Below are positions 1 to 9,677 of a stretch of 55,523 bases of DNA, one piece after another. The position numbers and the translations under genes are program-made. This DNA is from Chloroflexota bacterium. GTDB taxonomy: Bacteria > Chloroflexota > Anaerolineae > Promineifilales > Promineifilaceae. Positions within the stretch are counted from its first letter, which is position 1, and each line of letters opens with the position of its first letter. The DNA lies in assembly GCA_018004935.1 (NCBI GenBank), contig JAGNBF010000039.1, positions 1 through 55,523 of the forward strand. Direction: 5' to 3'. Below the pieces are notes generated by a model. That model was given only the letters and a program-made list of their open reading frames with translations, was not told where the DNA came from and made no database searches.

Positions 1-403
1 TGAAACCTCCATTGAACGTAGCCAGGAGTATACCGGTGTCCTTGTGTTCCGCAGGTATCTGCCCGCGGCCGCGTGGCCCATCGGGCTGTGACGGTTCCTG
101 CGACCCCAGGACAAAGTGAAGTTGGGTCTGGGTCAAATCTATGGCGACCACCACCACCAGCGCAAAAGGGCGTTCCGGGTCGGGCTGGAAGAAGGTGCGA
201 TAAGCGACAGCCTGATTAGCCTCACCAAACAGATAGGGCGACCAGACATCTTCCCCTTCAAGCTGACCCAGGGTCGCGGCCGCGGGCGGTTGCCAGGGGG
301 TTGGGGTAGCCGTGGCTGTGGGGTGGGGGGTGGCCGTTGATGGCTGTGGGGTGGGGGTAGTGTCGGATGCGAGGCGAGTGAATGTGGGACGCGGCCGCGC
401 TGT
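1..403 (-). CDS. Phosphodiester glycosidase-like (NAGPA/DUF2233) protein, 3'-partial
   Basis: The minus frame from 403 runs off the left edge. It encodes a Thr/Pro-rich linker (TPTPQPSTATPHPTATATP) and then a domain with ALVVVVAIDLTQTQLHFVL and LLATFNGGF. That pattern matches the start of the phosphodiester glycosidase family, in which FNGGF opens the substrate-site region. The family cleaves GlcNAc-phosphodiester type bonds or related exported polymers. A TGA at 404-406 lies just ahead and no ATG, GTG or TTG start with a signal peptide is visible in this frame, so the 5' end is either frameshifted in the C-rich linker or decayed. The family call comes from motif memory only. Two GCGGCCGC sites fall inside. 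Confidence 0.5.
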
Positions 404-498
404 TCAGCCCACGCCAACCTGACGCGGATATGATGGCTAGATTGTCAAGACAATTTTGGGCAGGGGTTTAAGTCGGTAAATCTTAAACAGAGCCATAA

Positions 499-1404
499 TC
501 AGTTCGTTTTTACAATGACACCCAACGAGCCTAAAAAGACCGACTGCCCATTATTGCCGTAGGCGGCCGAACCGAAAAAGCCCACAATCTGTTCGTTTGC
601 TTCGACCTGGAAGCTAAAGGGGGTTGACGATTGCGCGTAAGCCATGTCGCCATAAGGGCCAAACACGTTAGATTTCGTGCGAATGGTGATTTGTAGGACA
701 TAACTTCCCCCAAACCAATACCCCGTATAACCAGAAACCGCGACGATAGGATCGTTTGTCAGGTTCACAACGGTAGCCCCGCCGCCGCCGCCGCCATGAG
801 CCGCGGCCGCAACCGGCGGTGTGCCGTAATAAGCCTGAATATGGTCAATAATGTTGCCGTGGCGAATGTTGAGTTGCGTGAGCGGCTGTCCCCCTGTGGC
901 CTCGCTGTTATCGTCGAAGGGCATTTGCCCGGTTGCACCTGCCGGGCCTAAACGGCGGTAGCTGGTGGTGGGTTGGGGGAAAAGTTGGGCGATGGCCGCG
1001 GCCGCATCGCTGGGGGAGTACGCGGCCGCGGTGAGTGCATCTTGCATTTGTTGGGCCGTAATGGTCGGGAATACACTGGTTGCTTTTAACACCTGCCCCA
1101 TTTGCAGGGCGGTGAGGTTGGGGAAGTTCTGGGGATCCTTCAATGCGATAGCCAGTTCAGATGGGGTGGTGTCCGGTAACGCGGCGACGGCAATGGCCGC
1201 ATAATAAATCGCGTCGGCGACCTCATCACCGGCGGCAAAAGATACGGCACTGACATCCTGTGATGCGGCCGCTTTCAGCACGGCAATAAGCTGTTTGGCC
1301 TCAATCAGCGGTGCCTGGGCCACGATATGCCTGGCCACCTGATCAATGCGATGACCGGCTTCTATGTCTACTCTAGCTAATTCAATAAGATATTCGCTCA
1401 TCAT
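499..1404 (-). CDS. Jacalin-like lectin protein with N-terminal helical repeats
   Basis: 301 aa. Residues 1-145 are Ala-rich helices ending in AAYSPSDAAAAIAQLFP, a repeat also found at the C-terminus of the giant protein just upstream (AAFSQSDTGTALSQLFP). Residues ~150-301 look like a jacalin beta-prism lectin: MPFDD, a LNIRHGNIIDHIQAYYG strand, a run of six Gly, a VSGYTGYW strand, FGPYGD and VGFFGSAAYG. Jacalin domains bind mannose- or galactose-type sugars at GxxxD loops, but I could not identify the sugar-binding Asp with confidence. ATG at 1404 or 1401 follows AGGAAG. The gene starts 21 bp after the giant's stop, so co-transcription is likely. No signal peptide is visible. The shared repeat suggests the two proteins assemble together or with a common partner (inference). 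Confidence 0.75.
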   Translation of the reverse strand: MMSEYLIELARVDIEAGHRIDQVARHIVAQAPLIEAKQLIAVLKAAASQDVSAVSFAAGDEVADAIYYAAIAVAALPDTTPSELAIALKDPQNFPNLTALQMGQVLKATSVFPTITAQQMQDALTAAAYSPSDAAAAIAQLFPQPTTSYRRLGPAGATGQMPFDDNSEATGGQPLTQLNIRHGNIIDHIQAYYGTPPVAAAAHGGGGGGATVVNLTNDPIVAVSGYTGYWFGGSYVLQITIRTKSNVFGPYGDMAYAQSSTPFSFQVEANEQIVGFFGSAAYGNNGQSVFLGSLGVIVKTN

Positions 1405-1425
1405 GTTTTCTTCCTGGATTTCAGA

Positions 1426-4400
1426 TTACGGGTTGTATACCGTGTCAAGGACGGTTGTCAGATCGGCGGCGGCACGCAAGGGGAAAAGTTGCGACAACGC
1501 AGTGCCGGTATCTGACTGACTGAATGCGGCCGCTTTCAGGGCCTGGGCCATTTGGGTAGGGGTCAGGACGGTTTCGCGGAAGTTCATCGCCAGCAGAACG
1601 GCCATCTGTAAAGCGTTGATACTTGGGTTGGCCGCATGAAGTTGTGCGGCCGCGTCCGTCCCACTGGTCTGTTGGCTGAGCAACTGCTGGATTTTCTGCT
1701 GTGTCGCGGGGTCAGGATAAGCCGCCTTAATCGCCCCTATGACATTGGCGAGGTTGGCGGAAACACCCTTCAAGGCAGTGGTGGCGGCCGAGGCAGTGTA
1801 ACCAGATGCACCCAGCGCCCAGGCCAGTTGCGTCAGACTCGTGGCCGACTCTGGGAAGTTGCTTTGTAACAATTGCACAAACCCCGCCGCATCATCATTG
1901 TAAGTGGCAAACGCCTGTTTAAGACGGGGTGCGGCATCCGCCGCCATGACCTGAACGGCATGGAACTGTTGGGCCATCCCTTGCGGCGTAGCCGGATAAG
2001 CCGCCCGGATAGCCGCCATAAAATCGGCCAGGCTATGCAATGGGAAGATTTCCGGCAGGGTACTCATGGCGCTGGCACTGTCATAACCGCCCTGGAACAG
2101 AGCCTGGGCCATTGCGGTGGGGGTGGGGACGGTATCCGCAAAATTCATTACCAGGAGAACCGCCATGGGCAGGGCATTCAGGTCGCTGTGCGCGGTATGA
2201 ATCAATTGGGCGGCTTTTTGCGCCGCAGTTTGTGAACTTTGTAATTCCGTAATCTGTTGTTGTACCGACGGGGTAGGATAAGCCGCCTTGATGGCCGCCC
2301 AAACAGCGGTTAAGGAAGACCCCGATAGAGCGGAAAGGGCCTGTGTGGCGACCTGGCTATCATAAGGCGTTTTAGCAACTGCCCATGCCAGTTGCGTCAA
2401 TGATTTGCTTGATTCGGGGAAGTACCCCTGCAACAAAGTCACCATGCCGGGCGCATTGGTAGCAAACTGAGTGGAGAAGGCGGCCATGATCTGCGGTGCG
2501 GCCAGAGGCGCAATGACGCCTGACGCATGGAGTTGCGTGGCGAGCTTCTCCAGGGTGAGATGCACCACCTGAACCGTGACCGGCGCACTCCAGGCACTTG
2601 TTTGCCCCTGCATGTTGGTTTGTACATGGCCCGGATAATTGCCATCGGCCACCTGACTAACGTCCAGAGCGTAGGTCAGGACTTGAATCTCGGGACGCAC
2701 AGGGATAAGGGGGCCATCGTCCGTGTCGCGTAGCACAAAATTATAAGAGTCGGCATAACTTACCTGATCCCAGTGGGCAACGACATTGGGGGATACATAT
2801 TCGAGCCGCAAACCGGTCGGGGGATCGAGAACCAGGAGGCTCTGATTGGGACTCCAGCCGCTAACCCCACCTGTAATGCCTGCGTTGACATGGGCGGTAT
2901 AGGTGACACCCCTGGTGAGGTTTGTCATATCAAACGTGGTTTGGGTGGCGGGGGGTGTTACCCCACTTTGTTGGGTTTCCCCGGTCGCCACGAGCCTTGC
3001 CCCGTCGTAGAGTTCTACGTTGTAGCGGGTTGCGCCAGTGACTGCCGACCAACTGATTGTTGTCACATTGTTAGCGTATTGAAGGGTGTTAATTTGGGGC
3101 GTGGTGAGCAGAACCAGGGTTATGGGTTCACTCCATGCGCTGGCAAGTTGATTGGCGGTCGCTTTGATAACGGCGGTGTAAATGTCAACCGGGACGCCTT
3201 GTACATCAACATTTACCGTTGTGGCGGGTGGGGCCGGTGGGATGGCGGGCGGGGTGGTGGCACTGCGGGTCAGTTGGGGATCGCGGCCGCGAATCTCCAC
3301 CACATATCCCGTTGCCATCAGCACCGACTGCCACGTCGCCTGCACCTCTGTGCCGGTGTAACTGAGCATCAAACCTGACGGAATATCCAGCAGTGTAACC
3401 GGAAGCTCAGCACTCCAGGGGCCAACTAAGCCATTGACGACAAGCTGGACACGCGCCATGTACTGCGCCCCTCGCGCTACCGTCGCCGGAATTGGCACTT
3501 GAAGCGTCGTTGGTGCAGGTGTCTGGGGATTGGGTTGGGCAACCGTACCAGAGGCGACAGCGGTGTTGGTGCTATCGCGCAGTTCAAAATGATAAGATTG
3601 GGCCAGGTTGCTCCCCGTCCATGAGGCAGAGACAACATTGTTGGCATAACTGACCCCTGTCAGCGTAATCAGACCAGGGACAAGCACCGTGGTAGATGAA
3701 GAGACGAACGGGCTGGGAATGGTTGTTTGTACTGCCCCGACCGCCTGTACCCGCACTTTGTAATTGCCTGTGGCGATACTGGTGGCAGGCACATTTATGA
3801 CCGGTTGTGCGGCGACGGGGATATCCGGGAACTCAGCAACGACCGTATCGTGTTCACCCGCCAGGTATTGCACCGTGTAACGGGTGGCCTGGTTGACATT
3901 CGCCTGCAAGGTGATGATCACCTCGCCATTGCTGAAGCTGAGTCCGGTGATGGTGGGGTGGTCGAGATTAAAAATTGAACTGTTGGAGTAGGCAATATCG
4001 CCCGCGGCCGCGCCAGGGGTCTGGGTAATCGCCTGGACGGATACAAACACCGGGCCAGCCGGGATACCTTCCGGGACATCAATCGAGAGACTCAAGGTAT
4101 TGGGTAGATTGGTAATCGTGGCCGAAGCGGGGGGGGTGATTGCTGTGTGAGCCGCGTTCACCAGTTGCCCGACGTATTGACTGGCATTGGGAACCCCATT
4201 GCTCCACTGCGCCGTAATTTTCCCGCTCCCATAACTGACACCTGTTATATTGACATGCCCCAGAACGGTGAGAGAGGTAGCGGCCCCCGGATCACTTGTG
4301 CCGCCATCACCCGCCGCCACAATCTGCACGGTGTATGTGTGTCCATCCTCTACCGGAATGGGTACAGAGAGCGCGGTTATCGCGTCGGTCTGTTTGTAGG

Positions 4401-7400
4401 CCGCACCATCCCGCTTGACAACAGCCGCATACCGGCTGGCGTTGGTTACGCTGGCCCAACTGACGGTCAGTTGACCCTGGCTGTAACTGAGTGTGGGCGC
4501 GGCCGGGGGGTTGGGGCGTGGGGTGGTGGGGGTGTGACCACTGCCCCCGTTATGATGGTTGCCATGTGAGTCAATGCTCCCGACCACCCCCCCGACGATA
4601 ATCCCAACAACACCCAAAATGGGAACGCCGATAGTCACGGCGGTGGCTCCGGCAGCACCCTCAACAAAAAGCTCTGCGGCCGCGGCCTCCACACCCTCAC
4701 AAATCAAGAAATCCTTAACCGCATCCATCCCCCAGACAATCCCTTCGACGGCCAACAGTTTGGCCAGGTTTTTGGGGTCTTTTACCAGATTATCGAAAAT
4801 GCTCGCGGCCGCGCTGGTAATACAATCCACAAAGCTGTTGCCAAGCGTATCCCAGGTAAACGCACCCGTCGCCGGAAACGGCACATTCAACAGGGCATTC
4901 ACAATATTGGCGGTGATCAACGGATCACTCGCATACGCACTGCTTCCGGCAACCAGATTCAACGTCCCATTGATCGTAATCTGTAAGAATGGGGAAGCGG
5001 TGGTTTGCCCGGATGGGGTGATCATTTTGATCGAAAAACTGGGCGTAATATCCACCTTCGAGCGGATCGGTATTTTTATGATACCCGCGGCCGGGCAAGC
5101 TCCATCCAGATTTAGATTGTTAAAATCGAAATCAGGCAACTTGATTTTGCCTAACCCCCAGTTGGTCACACGGAAACCATCATCATCCCAGACAAAATCA
5201 AACGAGGGGCGTCCAAACACGGGCACATCCTGGTCGAGGGTAATATGCCCATTCACGGTACTCGCCTTAACGCTCATAAGCAGGCTGGCGATGGGTGTCC
5301 CAAACAGCCCAAATCCCCCACTGAGCGTAAAAGTAGAGGTGGCACTATTGATTGAAACAACAGGCCCTTTGGTGGGATCGGCCAGGACTGGTTGATTGTT
5401 GCCATCGGTAAAGGGGCCACGATAGAACTGGATAAACCCCCAATCAATAGGTGTGAGATAACCGCCGGTGGCAATAATGCCGTTGTTGGTGACGGTGACA
5501 TCAATGTGGAAATCTTTAATAAAGAGAATGTCAACATCAGTCGCCGCCCGAAAGCCCGCCAGAAAATCAACCTTTGTCGTCTTCTTTTGCGCCCGATCCT
5601 CTAGCATCAGGGAAACAGGGTTCGGCGCGTAATACAACATCCCATTCTTGAGGCGGAGGGGCAACGTATCGCTGGGCCAGGTCGTGTTAAAAATTTTGCC
5701 AAAGAAAAGACCAATATCGAGGTTATCCAACTGGATAAGAACAACCGCCGGGGCGTTGTTCTTAAAATAGATAAACCCTCTTAAACTGAACACATCACTA
5801 AAGCTGACATCTCCCCCCAGAGCATATTGGGTGTCAGATTGTGTGCCGTCAAAATCATAGTTAAAGTCAAAAAACAGGGCATTGAGGCTGAGGGCGGGAA
5901 TCCCCAGCGGATTGTGAATGGCCTGGGTGGTGGCAATATGGGCGTTGGCCTGCGTCGTTGTAATGTTGTTGGCGGTGGTACGGACAACCTGTAGATCGCC
6001 ATGAAAGGTATAGGGCTGATCAATCGTTACGACAATATCGCCCGTCAGGGTGAAGGTGTTCGCCTGCTGAACCAGATATTTGAGAACAATATTCTTAAAG
6101 GATAGGAAACCCAGTAAGGTCAACTGGCCGAGACTTGCTTCAAATTCCGATTGCGTGGCATCAGGGGCAATATACCCCTTCACTTTGAAAGGGCCTTGCG
6201 TTGTAATGCCCAGTAATTGGGCCACCTGCGCCAGCAAACCACTGCCAAATTGCAGGGTGGCGTAGAAATTCAGCCCGCGTTTCGCCGTACTGCCCACCCC
6301 ATCCCCCAACTGCAATTTACCCATCATTAACTGTTGGGTGTTGGCGTCAACATCATAACTTGCCAGAGCTATCCCGGCGGCCTCGACCGTGATGATAGAA
6401 TCAACCACAGCGAGCTTCTGGCTGATTTGTGCAAAACGCCAATTTTTGAGTTGGGCCACGAGGACATAACCCCAGGTGGGATTGGCGGGTGTATCCGGGT
6501 TCACGGGCAGTTTTTGGATGAGCAGGGCGACAAGCCCATACATTGGTGAGGTGTCATTGGCCCCCACCACCAGTTCTCCCCATGCCAAAAAAATCTCTTT
6601 GGTGAGGTTGACTTCGATACCGGCCTGGAATTGGAGCGGTGACGGGAAATCGGATGGTTGCGGGGTTGCGGAGACAATGGTGGAATCGCCTGAAATTGCG
6701 GCCGCGAGCACCGCCGGACTAAGCTGTGTTGTATTACTGGCGGTCACGGTAATCACCGTATCCACCGTTCCCGCCCCCAGGGCCAGCGTAGCCTCACCCC
6801 AAATATTCTCCCCTATCGTAAAAATGCCATACAACTTCCCTGACGATGGTGTGGTTTCATCTGTACCGGAGCGATGAATTTCACCCCCAAGTGCCTGGAC
6901 AGCAAATTGCGATGACCCAAAACCAAACGACCATTCGGTTATGGCATCACCAACGAAATCAAATTTGCCCGTCGCTGGAACAAGCGTCGCTTCCGCCCCG
7001 ACAATGGTTAAACTCGTCGGAAAACCATAACCCGTAGGCAAGCGCCATTCTGACGACAAGAGGCGTTGCAACAACTCATTAAAATCAAACGTCACCTGAT
7101 GATCAAGTCTGCCGTTTAATAACCACGGCGATGACGCATCCTGACGGCTACCTTGCACCGTAAACCGGGCACTCCCCACCGCCAACGAACCGGCTATTAA
7201 CCCCGTGACAACCTTAGCCGCCGTGGCGTTGGCCTGGGTTATCTGCAAATCTATAACAATCGCCTCCAGCGCAAACAGATTAGGGATAATCTGCCAGTTC
7301 AGTTGGCTCCGCAACCCAAATTTTGCCTCGGTGATATACCCATTCACACTGTCATACGCCATGCCAAAAGCGACCATTTCAAAGCCTGCATCGGTTGGCA

Positions 7401-9495
7401 TGGCAGAAGGCAGGGCGGCTGTCACATTACTGGGTGAAGCAAAGTTAGAAATATCAGTTAAGGCAGTTATCTGCGCCGATTGTACGCCCAGGGCCAGACG
7501 CCAGATGCCTTGTTGGTCGAAGGATGTCATCACCCCAACTTGCACCGACCCCAATGTCATCAGCGACATCAACTCACCCGTAATCACACGATTGCCGTCA
7601 TTACGGGGATTAAGGACGTTTAGCCGCGCCCTGATTTGATCCATCTTAAACCAGGGCAAAGCCGCAATTGACCAATTTTGAATCTGGAAGGCAATCGAAA
7701 AGGCGGTGATTTGGGCCGTCGGTTCCAGGGTAACGGAAAGTCTGAGTTCTTCCAGGCTGAACCCACTTACCGTGCCGACTTTCGTCAGGGAACTACTCAG
7801 GGCGGTGCTGTTGTTGTTGACTAGTTGGGCTGTTTCCGCAAGGGAAAAGGGTTGGCTTACACTCGTTGCCGCAGTCAGCGTCCACGCGCCGTTCGCATCG
7901 GGCACCTGTAGTTGGGCATCAATGGGGTCAAGGGTACCGAGCTTAAAGCGGCCGCTAATAATGCCCGCTGTTTCAGTGAAATAATCATTCGCCGACTGAT
8001 AAACATTAACTTTAAGCCCAAAACCTAACTGCTCTAGTTCTAGTACGGTGGGGATAATCTTCCAGCTGGGAACGACTGAATTGTTTACGTCAGGAACCGG
8101 CGTCAGGGTTGCCGCGAGATACCATTTCCAGACACTACTCCCAGGGGGATGTTGCAGGGTCAACTGCTCAAGCGTTATTTGCCCCAGACTTTCAAATTCT
8201 GTGGGCACAGACAACTTGTTCCCCCCAAATAACGCATATATATCGGCTAAAGAGCCGAGGTAGAATGGCTTAGCCAGACCTAACTGCCAGGGCAGATAAC
8301 CTGTGGGCAACTGCAAATAAGCATCCAGTTCATGGGTGCTGTCTATATGAAGTTTTGTCACAAGACGGGGCACATAATATTTATCAGAGGTGCTTGTGAC
8401 TCGTGTTACCAGCAGTTGGGGTTTAAGTGACCCCAGGCTGATATTGGCTAACCCCAACACAGACCAGGTTGGTCCGGCATCGCTACTGGTCAAAACGAGG
8501 GAATTTGTCGCACTGTTAAACTGCAAAACCGCGTTATCAATGGTCGCCAACGAATCAACCCAACTCGTTGCCGCACCAACCGAATAAATATCGGCGGGGG
8601 CTAATTCGGCTGATTTCAACTGCGCGATACTCATACTGCCTAACGCTATTTCTAAATCAAGTTGTAGCATGGCAGATGGTACGGTAAAGACAAATGTCCC
8701 TTGAACACCTGTTTTGTTGTAAATATCCAGGTGGCCCACCACAGTTACAGAAGAAATCGTGGCACTAAGTTGTGCGTCACGAAGGGCGATTGTTTGGCCC
8801 GTTTGATTGAGTAGGGTAACAAATGGGGTGGTGATATTACCGGCTTTGACCATAGTGGCGTTCAGATCAAAGTTTGTCCCGGCTGTATGCAAGCGGTCGT
8901 ATAAGGCGCGTAGTACCGGATCAACCGGTAGCGATTTATCAATGAGAATCGTGGCATCGTCAGACCAGACACTGCGCGAATTATCAGCAACAGCCCGAAC
9001 CCGCGCCTGATAAGTAGCCCGCTCGCTCAACTCATTAAAGGGAACAAGCGCATGATATGAATTGTCTTTTGACGTATAGGTGTAGGGTGTTACCGTTGTA
9101 TCGGTACTGTTTTGCACGACCACATTGTATTGAGTGGCCTTATCAACCTTCGTCCAGTCCACATTCAAACCGGCCAACGTGAATTTGAGTGTTGGGGCCG
9201 CAGGTTTTGCCAGTGCGATGAGCGTAACCGGGGTGGGGGTTGAGGGTGGCGCAACCAGCCGTAAGGAGACATCTAATGTCGCACCCGCCACAATGGCACT
9301 CCCGGAAACGGTCGCGGTGTTATTGGCATAGGTGATGGTCGGCAGGGGTGTTAAATCTGCTCCCTGTCCATCCTTGACAATAACCTCTACCTCATAACCA
9401 TCCGGCACATCCCCTGGCTTCCAGGTAACATGGACTACCCCATCTTCAAAAAAGATTTCCACATCGCTTGGATTGATGATGTTTGATCCAGGCAT
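1426..9495 (-). CDS. Giant multidomain protein: FN3-like, beta-rich modules, helical repeats
   Basis: 2689 aa from ATG 9495, with AGGA nine bases upstream. Approximate order: two FN3-like domains (1-185); a very long beta-rich region (~190-1600) of repeated modules such as FTVQGSRQDASSPWLLNGRL; a hydrophobic Gly-rich stretch (~1613-1640, VTIGVPILGVVGIIVGGVVG); a His/Gly/Pro hinge near 1645; seven FN3-like domains (~1660-2315, each with an LSYxxxxLTVSWxxVxxAxxY-type core); then helical repeats with GYxxxxA and LFP signatures (~2320-2689). There is no Sec signal. I do not recognise the central modules as a named family. The architecture could suit a structural scaffold, an adhesin or a toxin exported by a non-Sec route; none of these is shown by the sequence. 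It lies in a five-gene run between the HNH-like and jacalin genes and holds only about seven GCGGCCGC sites in 8 kb. Confidence 0.85.
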   Translation of the reverse strand: MPGSNIINPSDVEIFFEDGVVHVTWKPGDVPDGYEVEVIVKDGQGADLTPLPTITYANNTATVSGSAIVAGATLDVSLRLVAPPSTPTPVTLIALAKPAAPTLKFTLAGLNVDWTKVDKATQYNVVVQNSTDTTVTPYTYTSKDNSYHALVPFNELSERATYQARVRAVADNSRSVWSDDATILIDKSLPVDPVLRALYDRLHTAGTNFDLNATMVKAGNITTPFVTLLNQTGQTIALRDAQLSATISSVTVVGHLDIYNKTGVQGTFVFTVPSAMLQLDLEIALGSMSIAQLKSAELAPADIYSVGAATSWVDSLATIDNAVLQFNSATNSLVLTSSDAGPTWSVLGLANISLGSLKPQLLVTRVTSTSDKYYVPRLVTKLHIDSTHELDAYLQLPTGYLPWQLGLAKPFYLGSLADIYALFGGNKLSVPTEFESLGQITLEQLTLQHPPGSSVWKWYLAATLTPVPDVNNSVVPSWKIIPTVLELEQLGFGLKVNVYQSANDYFTETAGIISGRFKLGTLDPIDAQLQVPDANGAWTLTAATSVSQPFSLAETAQLVNNNSTALSSSLTKVGTVSGFSLEELRLSVTLEPTAQITAFSIAFQIQNWSIAALPWFKMDQIRARLNVLNPRNDGNRVITGELMSLMTLGSVQVGVMTSFDQQGIWRLALGVQSAQITALTDISNFASPSNVTAALPSAMPTDAGFEMVAFGMAYDSVNGYITEAKFGLRSQLNWQIIPNLFALEAIVIDLQITQANATAAKVVTGLIAGSLAVGSARFTVQGSRQDASSPWLLNGRLDHQVTFDFNELLQRLLSSEWRLPTGYGFPTSLTIVGAEATLVPATGKFDFVGDAITEWSFGFGSSQFAVQALGGEIHRSGTDETTPSSGKLYGIFTIGENIWGEATLALGAGTVDTVITVTASNTTQLSPAVLAAAISGDSTIVSATPQPSDFPSPLQFQAGIEVNLTKEIFLAWGELVVGANDTSPMYGLVALLIQKLPVNPDTPANPTWGYVLVAQLKNWRFAQISQKLAVVDSIITVEAAGIALASYDVDANTQQLMMGKLQLGDGVGSTAKRGLNFYATLQFGSGLLAQVAQLLGITTQGPFKVKGYIAPDATQSEFEASLGQLTLLGFLSFKNIVLKYLVQQANTFTLTGDIVVTIDQPYTFHGDLQVVRTTANNITTTQANAHIATTQAIHNPLGIPALSLNALFFDFNYDFDGTQSDTQYALGGDVSFSDVFSLRGFIYFKNNAPAVVLIQLDNLDIGLFFGKIFNTTWPSDTLPLRLKNGMLYYAPNPVSLMLEDRAQKKTTKVDFLAGFRAATDVDILFIKDFHIDVTVTNNGIIATGGYLTPIDWGFIQFYRGPFTDGNNQPVLADPTKGPVVSINSATSTFTLSGGFGLFGTPIASLLMSVKASTVNGHITLDQDVPVFGRPSFDFVWDDDGFRVTNWGLGKIKLPDFDFNNLNLDGACPAAGIIKIPIRSKVDITPSFSIKMITPSGQTTASPFLQITINGTLNLVAGSSAYASDPLITANIVNALLNVPFPATGAFTWDTLGNSFVDCITSAAASIFDNLVKDPKNLAKLLAVEGIVWGMDAVKDFLICEGVEAAAAELFVEGAAGATAVTIGVPILGVVGIIVGGVVGSIDSHGNHHNGGSGHTPTTPRPNPPAAPTLSYSQGQLTVSWASVTNASRYAAVVKRDGAAYKQTDAITALSVPIPVEDGHTYTVQIVAAGDGGTSDPGAATSLTVLGHVNITGVSYGSGKITAQWSNGVPNASQYVGQLVNAAHTAITPPASATITNLPNTLSLSIDVPEGIPAGPVFVSVQAITQTPGAAAGDIAYSNSSIFNLDHPTITGLSFSNGEVIITLQANVNQATRYTVQYLAGEHDTVVAEFPDIPVAAQPVINVPATSIATGNYKVRVQAVGAVQTTIPSPFVSSSTTVLVPGLITLTGVSYANNVVSASWTGSNLAQSYHFELRDSTNTAVASGTVAQPNPQTPAPTTLQVPIPATVARGAQYMARVQLVVNGLVGPWSAELPVTLLDIPSGLMLSYTGTEVQATWQSVLMATGYVVEIRGRDPQLTRSATTPPAIPPAPPATTVNVDVQGVPVDIYTAVIKATANQLASAWSEPITLVLLTTPQINTLQYANNVTTISWSAVTGATRYNVELYDGARLVATGETQQSGVTPPATQTTFDMTNLTRGVTYTAHVNAGITGGVSGWSPNQSLLVLDPPTGLRLEYVSPNVVAHWDQVSYADSYNFVLRDTDDGPLIPVRPEIQVLTYALDVSQVADGNYPGHVQTNMQGQTSAWSAPVTVQVVHLTLEKLATQLHASGVIAPLAAPQIMAAFSTQFATNAPGMVTLLQGYFPESSKSLTQLAWAVAKTPYDSQVATQALSALSGSSLTAVWAAIKAAYPTPSVQQQITELQSSQTAAQKAAQLIHTAHSDLNALPMAVLLVMNFADTVPTPTAMAQALFQGGYDSASAMSTLPEIFPLHSLADFMAAIRAAYPATPQGMAQQFHAVQVMAADAAPRLKQAFATYNDDAAGFVQLLQSNFPESATSLTQLAWALGASGYTASAATTALKGVSANLANVIGAIKAAYPDPATQQKIQQLLSQQTSGTDAAAQLHAANPSINALQMAVLLAMNFRETVLTPTQMAQALKAAAFSQSDTGTALSQLFPLRAAADLTTVLDTVYNP

Positions 9496-9591
9496 AATCG
9501 GTTTCCTACTCTCTGGTATGAAGTGGCTGGCACTTCAAGGATTGTGGTGAGCAAAAACTGGCATACGACCTTGAATGGTTATCAAGGTGTC

Positions 9592-9651
9592 TTCTCAATA
9601 ACTTGGGGTGGCTCGGTCAGGAGACCGGCCACAGCCTCGAAATATTGAGAA
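9592..9651. repeat. Stem-loop repeat family SL1, copy 1
   Basis: Core 9608-9632: arm GTGGCTCGGTC, loop AGGA, arm GACCGGCCAC, a ten-pair stem with one bulged T. Outer arms TTCTCAATA (9592-9600) and TATTGAGAA (9643-9651) are perfect complements. It sits in the 182-bp gap between the giant gene and its upstream neighbour, inside the presumed operon. Other copies are at 18446, 22014, 46570 (degenerate) and 48305. Confidence 0.85.
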
Positions 9652-9677
9652 ATTTCAGATGGGACATATCAAATCCA

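Noticed and set aside
4559-5395. 278-aa plus-strand open frame
   Set aside because: Antisense shadow of the giant gene; composition (Pro/Ser-rich, no domain) and codon pattern follow the minus-strand gene.
1426-9495. Phage tail fibre or Tc-toxin subunit
   Set aside because: No tail-fibre, RHS or Tc motif seen, and no phage or toxin-complex genes adjacent; kept as unassigned.
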